NCBI RefSeq assembly: GCF_040499845.1
Contig: NZ_CP159342.1
Span: forward strand, 2,294,001 to 2,358,000
Direction: 5' to 3'
Source: Micromonospora sp. CCTCC AA 2012012
Lineage (GTDB): Bacteria > Actinomycetota > Actinomycetes > Mycobacteriales > Micromonosporaceae
DNA: 64,000 nucleotides
This document shows, one piece after another, positions 29,107 through 37,811 of this stretch. The notes beneath the pieces are model-generated. The model was not told where the DNA came from. It did not search any database and saw only the letters and a list, made by a program, of their open reading frames with translations. Position 1 is the first letter of the stretch, and each line of letters starts with the position of its first letter. The translations under genes were made by a program, and so were the position numbers.

Positions 29107-29930
29107 TCCCCGCCGTGCTCTACGCCGTCCCGGCTTTCCTGCTGCTCGTCGTCATCGAGGCCGTCTCCTACCGGTTCCTGCCCGACGACGACGAACGCGG
29201 CTACGAGCTGCGCGACACCACCACCAGCCTCTCCATGGGCCTGGGCAGCCAGCTCATCGGCGTGCCCTGGAAGCTGCTCACCGCCGGCCTCTACGCCGGG
29301 CTGTGGCTCGTCGCGCCGGTCCACCTCTCCCCCGCCCACTGGTGGACCTGGGTGATCGTCTTCTTCGCCGACGACCTCGCCTACTACTGGTTCCACCGCC
29401 TGCACCACGAGGTACGCGTGCTCTGGGCCAGCCACGTGGTGCACCACTCCAGCGTCTACTACAACCTCTCCACCGCGCTGCGGCAGAGCTGGACGCCGAT
29501 GACGTCGCTGCCGTTCTGGCTGCCCCTCGCGCTGCTCGGCATCCCCCCGTGGATGATCTTCCTCCAGCAGTCGATCAGCCTGCTCTACCAGTTCTTCCTG
29601 CACACCGAGCGGATCACCGTGCTGCCCCGGCCGATCGAGTGGGTCTTCAACACCCCGTCGCACCATCGCGTCCACCACGGCTCCAACGCCGAATACCTGG
29701 ACCGCAACTACGGCGGCATCCTGATCGTCTGGGACCGGCTCTTCGGCAGCTTCGAGCCGGAACGCGCCGCCGTCCGGTACGGGCTGACCACGAACATCGC
29801 CACCTACAACCCGCTGCGGGTGGCCACCCACGAGTTCGCCGCGATCTGGGCCGACGCCCGGTCGGCCACCTCCTGGCGGCACCGGCTCGGCTACGTGTTC
29901 GGCCGCCCCGGCTGGCAGCCAGCCCGGTGA
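29103..29930 (+). CDS. Fatty-acid-hydroxylase superfamily membrane enzyme, alkylglycerol-monooxygenase-like
   Basis: 275 residues. Hydrophobic segments at about residues 3-20, 45-75, 80-96 and 135-165 make it an integral membrane protein. The di-iron His clusters are all present: HRLHHE (98-103), HVVHH (111-115) and HHRVHH (187-192), plus a separate His in FFLHTE. The blocks YYWFHR, LWASHVVHHSSVYYNLSTAL, NTPSHHRVHHG and GGILIVWDRLFGSFE match, as I recall them, animal alkylglycerol monooxygenase (AGMO) more closely than sterol desaturases. AGMO uses tetrahydrobiopterin to cleave ether bonds of alkylglycerols. The coupled lysoplasmalogenase supports an ether-lipid role. The precise substrate is inferred. 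Confidence 0.85.
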   Translation: MIPAVLYAVPAFLLLVVIEAVSYRFLPDDDERGYELRDTTTSLSMGLGSQLIGVPWKLLTAGLYAGLWLVAPVHLSPAHWWTWVIVFFADDLAYYWFHRLHHEVRVLWASHVVHHSSVYYNLSTALRQSWTPMTSLPFWLPLALLGIPPWMIFLQQSISLLYQFFLHTERITVLPRPIEWVFNTPSHHRVHHGSNAEYLDRNYGGILIVWDRLFGSFEPERAAVRYGLTTNIATYNPLRVATHEFAAIWADARSATSWRHRLGYVFGRPGWQPAR

Positions 29931-30607
29931 GCCGCCACTGGTGGCGCCTGTTCGGGGTCGTCGCCGTCGTCGAGCTGGTCGGCGTCGGGTTCGGGTGGAC
30001 GGCGGTGCAGTGGGTGGCCAAGCCGCTGCTGGCGCCGCTGCTGCTGGCATACCTGGTCGGGGTGCGGCGACGGGTGGACCCGGTGGCGGTCGGGCTGGTC
30101 GCCGCCACCGCCGGGGACGTGGCCCTGCTGGTGCCGGGGCGGACCGCGTTCCTGGTCGGGATGGGCTGCTTCCTGGTCACCCAGCTCGCCTTCGGCACCG
30201 CGTTCGTCCGGCACCGTCGGCCGCCGGTCGTGGCGGTGGCGGCGTACCTGGTGCTCTGGGCGGGGGCCAACACGCTGCTGTGGGGCACGCTGGGGCCGCT
30301 GCGGCTGCCGGTGCTCGGCTACAGCCTGGCCCTGTCGTTGATGGCCGCCGCCGCGACCGGGGTCTCCCGGCGCACGGCGGTCGGCGGGGCGCTCTTCCTC
30401 GGCTCGGACCTGCTGATCGGGCTGGGCGCGGCCGGGGTGCGACTGCCGGCGCAGGGGCTGCTGGTGATGACCACGTACGCCGCCGCGCTGCTGCTGATCA
30501 CCACCGGCTGGGTCGGCGCCCACGCCACCGACCCCGCCACCCGACCGGCCGACCCGACCACCCGGGCCGCCGACCCCGCCGGTGCTCACTCGCCGCGCCG
30601 GCCGTGA
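29927..30607 (+). CDS. YhhN/TMEM86-family membrane protein (lysoplasmalogenase-like)
   Basis: 226 residues from GTG 29927, whose GTGA overlaps the stop of the gene before it. It has about seven or eight hydrophobic helices, with the YhhN hallmarks AKPLLAPLLLAYLVG, VAATAGDVALLVPG, FLVGMGCFLVTQLAFGTAF and, late in the protein, ALFLGSDLLIGLG. The two conserved Asp of the family are in the GD and SD pairs. Characterised members hydrolyse the vinyl-ether bond of lysoplasmalogens. A hydrophilic Thr/Pro/Asp-rich tail ends the protein. It is the third gene of the regulator - AGMO-like - lysoplasmalogenase operon. Confidence 0.88.
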   Translation: MSRHWWRLFGVVAVVELVGVGFGWTAVQWVAKPLLAPLLLAYLVGVRRRVDPVAVGLVAATAGDVALLVPGRTAFLVGMGCFLVTQLAFGTAFVRHRRPPVVAVAAYLVLWAGANTLLWGTLGPLRLPVLGYSLALSLMAAAATGVSRRTAVGGALFLGSDLLIGLGAAGVRLPAQGLLVMTTYAAALLLITTGWVGAHATDPATRPADPTTRAADPAGAHSPRRP

Positions 30608-30612
30608 TCGTG

Positions 30613-30671
30613 CTCGATCCAGGAAACAGTGGCATCCGGGGCCCGGCGAGGCCACTACTTCCTGAATCGAG
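30613..30671. repeat. Imperfect inverted repeat (REP-like hairpin)
   Basis: Two 21-base arms, 30613-30633 and 30651-30671, match at 18 of 21 positions as inverted copies; the arms carry CTCGATCCAGGAAACAGTGG and its counterpart ACTTCCTGAATCGAG. The loop is 17 bases. It begins six bases after the lysoplasmalogenase stop, so it could act as its terminator. The less GC-rich arm sequence differs from the other terminators in the window and looks more like a dispersed extragenic repeat. No second copy was seen in this window. Confidence 0.55.
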
Positions 30672-30801
30672 GGTGATCTCCGATCAGCCGCGCCAAGGCG
30701 ACGTCCCAGAGTGCGAACGCGTCGTCGTGGCGCGCCGCAGGCCAGCGGCCCGGCGTTCACTTTCGCAAGATGCCGGAAATTCTTTCTTCTCATGACTGTC
30801 T

Positions 30802-30811
30802 ACTTGCAAGT
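30802..30811. promoter_or_regulatory. ACTTGCAAGT palindrome in the subtilase promoter region
   Basis: A perfect ten-base palindrome, followed by CTTGAAAGGTCTTACA, in an AT-richer patch about 85 bases before the subtilase start. CTTGCAAG-type sites resemble, from memory, operators of LacI-family maltose regulators in Streptomyces. The subtilase has a starch-binding-like C-terminal domain, which would fit, but the assignment is tentative. Confidence 0.35.
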
Positions 30812-30892
30812 CTTGAAAGGTCTTACATGGACACCTAGCGTGGACCCGGCTCCGCGGTGCGCGGGGCCGCGTCCGAGTGCGAAGGAAGACCC

Positions 30893-32656
30893 GTGTCCAT
30901 CCGTACCCCGATGCACCTGGTGGTGGCGGTCGTCGCCGCCACCCTGCTGCCGGCGGTCCCCGCCGCGGCCGCCCCGGCCCCGCCCCCCGGGACCACCGGC
31001 ACCAGCTCTTTCCTGATCGGTCCGGCGAGCCCGGCGGCGCGACGCGGCGTCGCCCCCGACCCCGGCCGGCTCGCCGACGACCTGGCCGCCGTGGGCCGGG
31101 CCACCGGCCAGCGGCTCACCGTCGCCCGGGTGCTCGCCACCGGCGACCTGCTGGTCCGCGCCGACCGGTCGCTGGCCCCGGCCACCACCGCCGCGGTGCT
31201 CGACCGGTTGCGCCGCCGCGCCGACGTCGGCTGGGCGGCGCCCGAGGCGCGGTTGCGCGCCGACGCCACCCCCGACGACACCCGCTGGACCGACCAGTGG
31301 GACCTGCACGACCCGCTGGGCGGCGTCTACGCCGAGCCGGCCTGGGACACCGGTGCGGACGGCGCCGGCGTCACGGTCGCCGTGCTCGACACCGGCGTCA
31401 CCCGCCACCGGGACCTGGCCGCCCACCTGGTCCCCGGCTACGACTTCGTCAGCTCCGCCGCCGACGCCCGGGACGGCGACGGGCGCGACCCCGACGCCAC
31501 CGACCAGGGCGACTGGACCGAACCCGGCGACTGCGGCGACCGGTTCCGGCCCAGCAGCTGGCACGGCACCCACGTCGCCGGCACCATCGCCGCCGGCCGG
31601 GACAACGGCACCGGCATCGCCGGGCTCGCCCCCGGCGCGCGGATCCAGCCGGTCCGCGTCCTCGGCCGCTGCGGCGGCAGCACCGCCGACCTGGTCGACG
31701 CCATCGCCTGGGCCTCCGGCGGCAACGTGCCCGGCGTGCCGGAGAACCCCACCCCGGCCCGGGTGCTCAACCTCAGCCTCGGCGCGCCGGGCGCCTGCGA
31801 CCCGGCCACCCAGGCCGCCGTCGACGGCGCGGTCGCCCGCGGCGTCACCGTCGTGGTGTCGGCCGGCAACGCCGGTGCCGACGCCGCCGACTACACCCCG
31901 GCGAGCTGCGCGGGCGTGGTCACCGTGGCCGCCAGCACGCTGACCGGCGAGCGGGCCGGCTACTCCAACCGGGGTACGGACGTCGACCTCGCCGCCCCCG
32001 GCGGCGACCAGGAGCACGGCGTGCTCTCCACCGTCGACACCGGCACCACCGTGGCCGAGGGCGACGGCTACGCCGCGTACGCCGGCACCAGCATGGCGGC
32101 CCCGCACGTGGCCGCCGCCGCGGCGCTGCTGCTCTCCCGACGGCCCGACCTCACCCCCGCCGAGCTGACCGGGCTGCTCACCCGTACCGCCCGGCCCACC
32201 GCCCGGCCCGACGAGTGCCGGTGCGGCGCCGGGGTGCTCGACGTCGACCTCGCGCTGCGCGCCGCCACCGGCGACGCCGGCGACACCACCCGGCTGCTCC
32301 TCCAGGTCGGTGTTCGACCCGGCGACCCGACCGTCGACCGCGCCGGGGTGCACCTCGCCGGCACGCTCGGCCGACTCGGCACCGGGCTGCCGGACTGGGA
32401 CCCGGCCGCCCTGCCGATGCGGCGGGTCGACCCGACCGGGCCGTACCGGACGGTGCTGACCGTGCCGAGCGGCACCGAGCTGGAGTACAAGTACGCCCTC
32501 GGCGACTGGGCGCACGTCGAGCAGGACTACACCGACAGCGACGCCGGCTGCTTCGACATCGCCAACCGTCGGCTCACCGCCGACGCCGCCGGCACCGTGC
32601 AGGTCGTCCGCGACCTGACCGGCAGCTTCCGCGGCGTCTGGCCCTGCGACCGCTGA
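30893..32656 (+). CDS. Secreted S8 subtilisin-like serine protease with a C-terminal CBM20-like domain
   Basis: 587 residues from GTG 30893 with GAAGGAA before it. After a signal peptide (LVVAVVAATLLPAVPAAAA) and a short propeptide comes the catalytic domain. The triad lies in VAVLDTGVTRH (Asp), HGTHVAGTI (His) and GTSMAAPHVAAAAALL (Ser), with the oxyanion Asn in VSAGNAGAD. Residues from about 470 to the end form a different module: VHLAGTLGRLG, then SGTELEYKYALGDWAHVEQD and NRRLTADAAG. This is the pattern of starch/glycogen-binding (CBM20-like) beta-sandwiches. A protease carrying a starch-binding-like domain is unusual. It is probably an extracellular protease that stays on alpha-glucan. 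Confidence 0.9.
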   Translation: MSIRTPMHLVVAVVAATLLPAVPAAAAPAPPPGTTGTSSFLIGPASPAARRGVAPDPGRLADDLAAVGRATGQRLTVARVLATGDLLVRADRSLAPATTAAVLDRLRRRADVGWAAPEARLRADATPDDTRWTDQWDLHDPLGGVYAEPAWDTGADGAGVTVAVLDTGVTRHRDLAAHLVPGYDFVSSAADARDGDGRDPDATDQGDWTEPGDCGDRFRPSSWHGTHVAGTIAAGRDNGTGIAGLAPGARIQPVRVLGRCGGSTADLVDAIAWASGGNVPGVPENPTPARVLNLSLGAPGACDPATQAAVDGAVARGVTVVVSAGNAGADAADYTPASCAGVVTVAASTLTGERAGYSNRGTDVDLAAPGGDQEHGVLSTVDTGTTVAEGDGYAAYAGTSMAAPHVAAAAALLLSRRPDLTPAELTGLLTRTARPTARPDECRCGAGVLDVDLALRAATGDAGDTTRLLLQVGVRPGDPTVDRAGVHLAGTLGRLGTGLPDWDPAALPMRRVDPTGPYRTVLTVPSGTELEYKYALGDWAHVEQDYTDSDAGCFDIANRRLTADAAGTVQVVRDLTGSFRGVWPCDR

Positions 32657-32700
32657 CCACCACCGTCCCCACCCGCGACCCCGCAACCGGAAGGATCACC

Positions 32701-33258
32701 ATGCGAAGGACGCTGCGCGCCCTGACCACCGCCCTGACCCTGCTCGTCGCCGTGCTCGCCGCACCGGCCGCCGGACACGCCTCCCCACCGCCGCCGCAGG
32801 AGCTGGGCGGACTGGACCTGTCCGCGTACTGCCGGTCGGTCGGCGCGGCCGAGGCGACGCTGACCGGCGGCACCGCGTACGACTGGCACTGCCGGAGCGC
32901 CGACGGGCGGCAGACCGACCTGGCCTTCGACGCGGCCTGCCGGTGGACGTACCGGACCGACGCGGCCGTCGACCGGATCGGCAACTTCTACGACCCGACG
33001 TCGGTGCGCTGCTGGCGGGTCCGCGCCGACGTGGTCGCGCCGGACTTCAGCCGCTGGTGCCAGGCCACCGGGCACTCCGACGCGCTGCTGACCGGCGGCA
33101 CCGTCTATGACTGGCGGTGCGTCTCCTACAGCCGGGCCGGGGTGATGTACTCCGACGTCGACGTGCTGGCCACCTGCCGGGAGACCACCTTCGGGTACGC
33201 CACCGTCGAGCGCTTCGTCAGCTTCCGCGACGCGTACTCCTGGCAGTGCCGGATCTGA
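32701..33258 (+). CDS. Secreted Cys-rich protein with two tandem domains
   Basis: 185 residues from ATG 32701, 44 bases after the subtilase stop. A signal peptide ([20 protein letters not shown]) is followed by two copies of a domain of about 70 residues. The copies share S-x-x-[12 protein letters not shown] / [11 protein letters not shown], a central Cys before a [10 protein letters not shown] or FRDAYSWQC ending, and equal Cys spacing, so each likely holds two disulfides. I know similar small secreted proteins in actinomycetes but no function. It may be co-transcribed with the subtilase and could be a substrate, inhibitor or binding partner. Confidence 0.8.
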   Translation: MRRTLRALTTALTLLVAVLAAPAAGHASPPPPQELGGLDLSAYCRSVGAAEATLTGGTAYDWHCRSADGRQTDLAFDAACRWTYRTDAAVDRIGNFYDPTSVRCWRVRADVVAPDFSRWCQATGHSDALLTGGTVYDWRCVSYSRAGVMYSDVDVLATCRETTFGYATVERFVSFRDAYSWQCRI

Positions 33259-33338
33259 ACCGGCGACCACCCGTCGGTGCCGGTCCCGGCCGGCACCGAC
33301 GGGTATCCTGCTCCCGGTCGAGCAACGGGGAGGTGGGC

Positions 33339-33827
33339 GTGGCCAGGGAGACCGGGCGCAAGGTCATCGCCACCAACAAGAAGGCGCGGCACGACTACAC
33401 CGTGCTCAAGACCTACGAGGCGGGGCTGGTGCTGGCCGGCACCGAGGTGAAGTCGCTGCGCGAGGGGCGGGTGTCGCTGGTCGACGCGTTCGCCCAGGAA
33501 CGCGACGGCGAGCTGCTGCTGTACGGCCTGCACATCGCCGAGTACGGCTACGGCACCTGGACCAACCACGCGCCCCGCCGCACCCGCAAGCTGCTGCTCA
33601 ACAAGATCGAGATCGTCCGGATCCTGGACAAGCTGCGCGACGCCGGTGGTGGATACACCCTGGTCCCGCTCTCGATGTACTTCTCGAACGGCTGGGCCAA
33701 GGTCGAGCTGGGCCTGGCCCGGGGCAGGAAGTCGTACGACAAACGGCAGGCCCTCGCCGAGCGGGACGCCAACCGGGAGATCGCCCGCGAACTCGGCCGC
33801 CGCCTCAAGGGCCGCACCCCCCGCTGA
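33339..33827 (+). CDS. smpB: SsrA-binding protein SmpB
   Basis: 162 residues from GTG 33339, with GGGGAGG at 33327-33333. The whole family pattern is present: [58 protein letters not shown], and the basic C-terminal tail [20 protein letters not shown]. SmpB binds tmRNA and brings it to stalled ribosomes for trans-translation. Its partner ssrA is often nearby, but no tmRNA gene is seen after it; the PrsW-like gene lies eight bases beyond on the other strand. Confidence 0.97.
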   Translation: MARETGRKVIATNKKARHDYTVLKTYEAGLVLAGTEVKSLREGRVSLVDAFAQERDGELLLYGLHIAEYGYGTWTNHAPRRTRKLLLNKIEIVRILDKLRDAGGGYTLVPLSMYFSNGWAKVELGLARGRKSYDKRQALAERDANREIARELGRRLKGRTPR

Positions 33828-33834
33828 CGACCGC

Positions 33835-34791
33835 TCAGCGCGGGGGCGCCACGGCGAGCGCACCCGTCGGCACCCGCCAACCGGTCTCCCGCGGCGGACG
33901 CCGCCGGCCGGCCCGCCACTCCAGCAGCAGCCAGCCGATGCCGATCAGCGACACCAGCGCCAGCCCACCCCACTCGATCACGGGCAGCAGCCGCACCTGC
34001 GCCGCGGTGGGCGAGACCAGCCAGCCGTTCGGGGTGGAGCGGTACGACTCACCCTCGGTGAGGAGCAGGGTGAGCGTCAGCGCGATGTTGTGCATGGAGT
34101 CCCAGAGAGCGTGCAGCAGCGACACCCCGAGGAAGGTCAACAGCAGCCGCAGCCCGACGCGGAAGTGCGCCCGGGTGCTCGGGGCGAAGAGCACGCCACC
34201 GAGGATCGCGGTCCACAGCCCGTGCCCGACCGGGGCGAGCAGGCCGCGCAGGATCTCGGTCTGCACCACCTGCATCAGCGACAGGCCGTTGACGGTGAAC
34301 AGGGCGGTGAAGGCGTACCCGGCGGACTCGAAGGCGGCGAAGCCGAAGCCGACGGCCGCGCCGAGGATCATGCCGTCCCGGATCGACTTGTGCGCCAGGT
34401 GCCGGGTGAGCAGGGCCAGCGCGGCGAGCTTCGCGGCCTCCTCGATCAGTCCCACGCCGACGAAGAGCGCCGCCGAGGGCCGCAGCAGGTACGCCTCCAG
34501 CACCGAGGAGGCGAGCACGCCGAGCACCCCACCGGTGACGAAGGTGCTGAACACCAGGCCGGCGGTGACCTCACCGGTGTCGCGGTGCGCGAACGCCCAC
34601 GCCACGAAGGTCACCGGCACCAGGAAGCTGCCCAGCAGCACCAGCGTGGGCACCAGGTTCGGGTTCCCGGTGACCAGGATGATCACCACGGTGGCCAGCC
34701 AGAGCGCCAACCCGACGACGAACATCCGCAGCCACTGCCGCCGCCCACGGCGACCGACGGGCGCCTCGACGGGCACCGTCATCCGATCCAT
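33835..34791 (-). CDS. PrsW-family intramembrane metalloprotease-like protein
   Basis: 318 residues from ATG 34791, chosen because GGAGGG lies just upstream; longer upstream starts run into the terminator of the next gene. It has about eight to nine membrane helices. The family motif EEAAKLAALALL (EExxK) follows GVGLIEE, then GAAVGFGFAAFESAGYA and two later His-containing segments (LAPVGHGLWTAILGG, SLLHALWDSMHN) complete the CPBP/PrsW active-site pattern. PrsW cleaves anti-sigma factors in the membrane in Bacillus; in actinomycetes the substrates are mostly unknown. No sigma or anti-sigma gene is adjacent. Confidence 0.9.
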   Translation of the reverse strand: MDRMTVPVEAPVGRRGRRQWLRMFVVGLALWLATVVIILVTGNPNLVPTLVLLGSFLVPVTFVAWAFAHRDTGEVTAGLVFSTFVTGGVLGVLASSVLEAYLLRPSAALFVGVGLIEEAAKLAALALLTRHLAHKSIRDGMILGAAVGFGFAAFESAGYAFTALFTVNGLSLMQVVQTEILRGLLAPVGHGLWTAILGGVLFAPSTRAHFRVGLRLLLTFLGVSLLHALWDSMHNIALTLTLLLTEGESYRSTPNGWLVSPTAAQVRLLPVIEWGGLALVSLIGIGWLLLEWRAGRRRPPRETGWRVPTGALAVAPPR

Positions 34792-34868
34792 GCGGCCCTC
34801 CCCGGGAATCCGGTCCTGACTCGGCCGGTACCCCGGGCGCTGGACCCGAACCGTCTTCGCGGGCTTCC

Positions 34869-34915
34869 GATGCGGAAGGGCCCCACCCGGTCGTCGGGCG
34901 GGGCCCTTCCGCATC
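34869..34915 (-). terminator. Hairpin terminator of the large GH3 gene
   Basis: Arms of 20 bases, 34869-34888 and 34896-34915, pair with one mismatch (core GCGGAAGGGCCCC with GGGGCCCTTCCGC) and a seven-base loop. It starts three bases past the GH3 stop on the minus strand and lies between GH3 and the PrsW-like gene. Confidence 0.85.
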
Positions 34916-34917
34916 CC

Positions 34918-37557
34918 TCAGCGGACGACGCGGACGAGCAGGGTGAACGCGCGCAGCGGGTCGCCGGTGAGCTGCGCGTGCTCCGCGTCGGCGATCAGCG
35001 CCGCCCAGTCCGCGGGTGCCGTGCCGCGCACGACGGCCGCCTGGGCCGCGTCCCGGACCACGGCGAGGATCGCGTCGACCAGCGCCGGGTCACCGCCGCG
35101 CAGCTGCCGCCCGAGCAGCGGCAGCACCTCGGGGGCGTTGCGCAGCGAGCCGTCGGCGTTCCACGTCGCCGCCGCGAGCGCCGCCCGCACCTGCGGCCGG
35201 TCCGCGGCGACCGCGGCCAACCGAGACCGCGCCGGGTCGGTCCGCAGCCCCCAGCCGAACGGGTACAGCGGCCGGTAGTCCGCGTCACCGACGTTGATCG
35301 GCACCTGCGCCTCGGCGCGCGGCCAGCTCACCGGGAGCCGGCCGGTGAACGGACGCCGACCGAAGAGCACGTCGGCCACCCCGGCGCCCTCGCTGCCCGG
35401 CAGCCAGGACGCGACCAGCGCGTCGATCTCGCCGAGCTGGTCGGTGACGACCTGCGGACGGCCGGAGACGACCAGCACCACGCAGGTGGGCAGCGCGGCG
35501 CAGACCTTGTCGACCACGGCCCGGTCGGCGGGTTGCAGGCGCAGCGACTTCTCCTCCTGCTGCGGCACGGTGCACCAGCCGCACTCCGGGCCGCCGACGT
35601 CGCCGTAGCCCTCCGCGTACGGGGTCTCGCCGACCACCACCACGCCGACCTGCGCGTCGCCGGTGGGCGCGGAGGCGTCCGCGCTGTACGTCACCCGGGC
35701 CTGCGGCGCGACCTCGCGGATGCCGTCCAGGATCGAGGTGCCGGGGATCGTGTCGGCGCCGGAGACGCCCTGCCAGGCGATGGTCCAGCCGCCGGCCTGG
35801 TTGCCCAGGTCGTCGGCGTTGCGGCCGGCCACGTAGAGCTTCGTGTCGGGGCGCAGCGGGAGGGCCTGCCCACTGTTCTTCAGCAGCACCTGCGACTTGG
35901 CCGCCGCCTCCCGGCCGATCGCCCGGTGCGCGGCGCTGCCGACCTGGTCGACGTTCGCGGCCGAGGCGTACGGCTGCTCGAAGAGGCCGAGGGCGAACTT
36001 CTGGCGCAGGATCCGGCGGACCGCGTCGTCGATGCGGGCCTGGCTGACCCGGCCGGCGGTGGCCTCGGCGAGCAGCAGCTGCTCGAACTGCTCGGCGGTG
36101 TTGGGCTCCATGAACATGTCGCTGCCGGCGTTGACACCGACCCGGACCTTGTAGCCGGTCAGCCCGCCGTTGGTGGGGTCGGCGGGGTCGGGGATCTGGT
36201 GGATGCCCTCCCAGTCGGTGATCACGAAGCCGTCGAAGCCCAGCCGGCCCTTCAGCTCGCCGGTGATCAGGTCGGGGTTGGCGTGCATCTTGGTCGGGTT
36301 GCCGAGGCCGTCCTCGGTCCAGTCCACGCTGGAGAACGAGGGCATCACGCTGCCGACCCGGTGCCGACGCACCGCCGGGCCGTACGGGGCGAGGTCGACG
36401 CGGGCGAAGTGGTCCCGGTCGGTGACGGTGACGCCCTGGTCGATCGGGTACTTCTGCTCCCACCACGGTCTGCCCTCGTTGGCGGCGGCGGTGGCCTCGT
36501 CGTAGTCGGTGTCGCCGTCGCCGGCGAAGTGCTTGGCGGTGGCGAGCACCCGGTCGTCGTCGGCGAGCCGGCCCGGGCGCCCCTGGAGGCCGTCGATGAC
36601 GGTCTCCATCGACACCACCAGGGCCGGGTCCTCGCCGAAGCTCTCGTAGCTGCGGCCCCACCGCTCGTCCCGGGAGACGCAGACGCAGGGGGCGAAGTTC
36701 CACGGGATGCCGGTGGCGCGCACCTCGGCGGCGGTGGCGTGGCCGACCCGTTCGACCAGCGCGGGGTCGCGGGTGGCGCCGAGGCCGACGTTGTGCGGGA
36801 AGACCGTGGCGCCGTACACGTTGCCGTGGCCGTGCACGGCGTCGACGCCGTAGATCAGCGGGATCTGCAACCGGGTGGTCATCGCCTGCGCCTGGAGGCC
36901 GTTGACCATCTCGACCCAGGCGGCGGGGGTGTTGCTGGCCGGCGTGGAGCCGCCGCCGGAGAGCACCGAGCCGAGCTGCCACCGGGCGACCCGGCCGGGG
37001 TCGTCGGCGACGGCGGCCCGCTCCGCCTGGGTCATCTGGCCGATCTTCTCGGCGAGGGTCATCCGGGCGAGCAGGTCGTCGACCCGCCGCCGCACCGGCA
37101 GCCGCCGGTCGAGGTACGGCAGGCCGTGCGCGTCGATCACGACGGTCGGCGCGGTGCCGACGGTGGCGTCGGCGGAGTCCAGGGTCAGCGGGACGGTCTC
37201 GGCGGTCTCGGCGGCCCGGTCGCGGTGCAGCGTGACGGTGACCGGCCGGGCGGTGCCGGAGGGGCTGCCGGCCGGGAAGGTGAGCACGCCGGACGCCGTC
37301 GCGTAGTCCACGCCCGGGGTGGCGGTGCCGGCGCCGGTGGCCCAGCGCACGGTGACCGCGGCGGCCAGCGGTCGACCGTCGGAGGTGGACACCGCCACGT
37401 CCACCGGCACCCGGCTGCCCTCGGTGGCCGGTTGGACGGGCCGGACGGCGCCGACGGTGACCGTCTGGGCGTCGGCTGCCGCCGCGGGTAAGGCGGGTGA
37501 GAGGGCCACGGCCAGGGCACCGGCCCCGACGAGCGCGGCGTACCTGTGCGGTCTCAT
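34918..37557 (-). CDS. Secreted glycoside hydrolase family 3 with an N-terminal Calx-beta-like domain
   Basis: 879 residues from ATG 37557, preceded by GAGGAGG. After a signal peptide (YAALVGAGALAVALSPALPA) residues about 35-125 form a Calx-beta-like module (VTVRWATGAGTATPGVDYAT, SGVLTFPAGS). The GH3 barrel follows: MTLAEKIGQMTQAERAAV, IPLIYGVDAVHGHGN, and GFDGFVITDWEGIH with the nucleophile Asp in TDW. The second GH3 domain starts near SQVLLKNSGQALPL. A helical extension of about 90 residues ends the protein. It should act on beta-glucans outside the cell together with the divergent GH16. A CebR-like operator lies between the two. Confidence 0.93.
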   Translation of the reverse strand: MRPHRYAALVGAGALAVALSPALPAAAADAQTVTVGAVRPVQPATEGSRVPVDVAVSTSDGRPLAAAVTVRWATGAGTATPGVDYATASGVLTFPAGSPSGTARPVTVTLHRDRAAETAETVPLTLDSADATVGTAPTVVIDAHGLPYLDRRLPVRRRVDDLLARMTLAEKIGQMTQAERAAVADDPGRVARWQLGSVLSGGGSTPASNTPAAWVEMVNGLQAQAMTTRLQIPLIYGVDAVHGHGNVYGATVFPHNVGLGATRDPALVERVGHATAAEVRATGIPWNFAPCVCVSRDERWGRSYESFGEDPALVVSMETVIDGLQGRPGRLADDDRVLATAKHFAGDGDTDYDEATAAANEGRPWWEQKYPIDQGVTVTDRDHFARVDLAPYGPAVRRHRVGSVMPSFSSVDWTEDGLGNPTKMHANPDLITGELKGRLGFDGFVITDWEGIHQIPDPADPTNGGLTGYKVRVGVNAGSDMFMEPNTAEQFEQLLLAEATAGRVSQARIDDAVRRILRQKFALGLFEQPYASAANVDQVGSAAHRAIGREAAAKSQVLLKNSGQALPLRPDTKLYVAGRNADDLGNQAGGWTIAWQGVSGADTIPGTSILDGIREVAPQARVTYSADASAPTGDAQVGVVVVGETPYAEGYGDVGGPECGWCTVPQQEEKSLRLQPADRAVVDKVCAALPTCVVLVVSGRPQVVTDQLGEIDALVASWLPGSEGAGVADVLFGRRPFTGRLPVSWPRAEAQVPINVGDADYRPLYPFGWGLRTDPARSRLAAVAADRPQVRAALAAATWNADGSLRNAPEVLPLLGRQLRGGDPALVDAILAVVRDAAQAAVVRGTAPADWAALIADAEHAQLTGDPLRAFTLLVRVVR

Positions 37558-37666
37558 GTGGTGCCTCCTCACGGGACCGGTCACCGGTCTCCCCGTCGGC
37601 CGGGGCGGGCCGGGTCCGCTTCGGCATCCTTTCCGACTCGATCGGGTGACGTCAATGTTTTCGGCT

Positions 37667-37695
37667 GGTTCCGGAACAGCTCGGGGAGCGCTCCC
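37667..37695. promoter_or_regulatory. CebR-like operator and GGTTCCGGAAC motif between GH3 and GH16
   Basis: GGGAGCGCTCCC at 37684-37695 is the core of the CebR box (TGGGAGCGCTCCCA); the outer bases here are G and T, so 12 of 14 positions agree. CebR is the LacI-family repressor of cellulose and cellobiose genes in actinomycetes. GGTTCCGGAAC at 37667-37677 repeats the motif found before the other GH3 gene. Downstream, an AT-rich patch (TTAATTCATAGCTTCATTGA, 37711-37730) is the likely GH16 promoter. Both divergent genes could be controlled from here. Confidence 0.7.
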
Positions 37696-37811
37696 TTGAC
37701 AGCTCCCCGCTTAATTCATAGCTTCATTGAAGTCTATCTTTATGGTGTGTTCACCGTTCGTCCGGTGCGCAACGGCGGGGCGGGGACGACCGCGACCCGA
37801 ACGGAGCAACC

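Noticed and set aside
33828..33834. A tmRNA (ssrA) gene expected next to smpB
   Set aside because: Only eight bases separate SmpB from the next gene, and no tag-peptide or tRNA-like part was seen around it.
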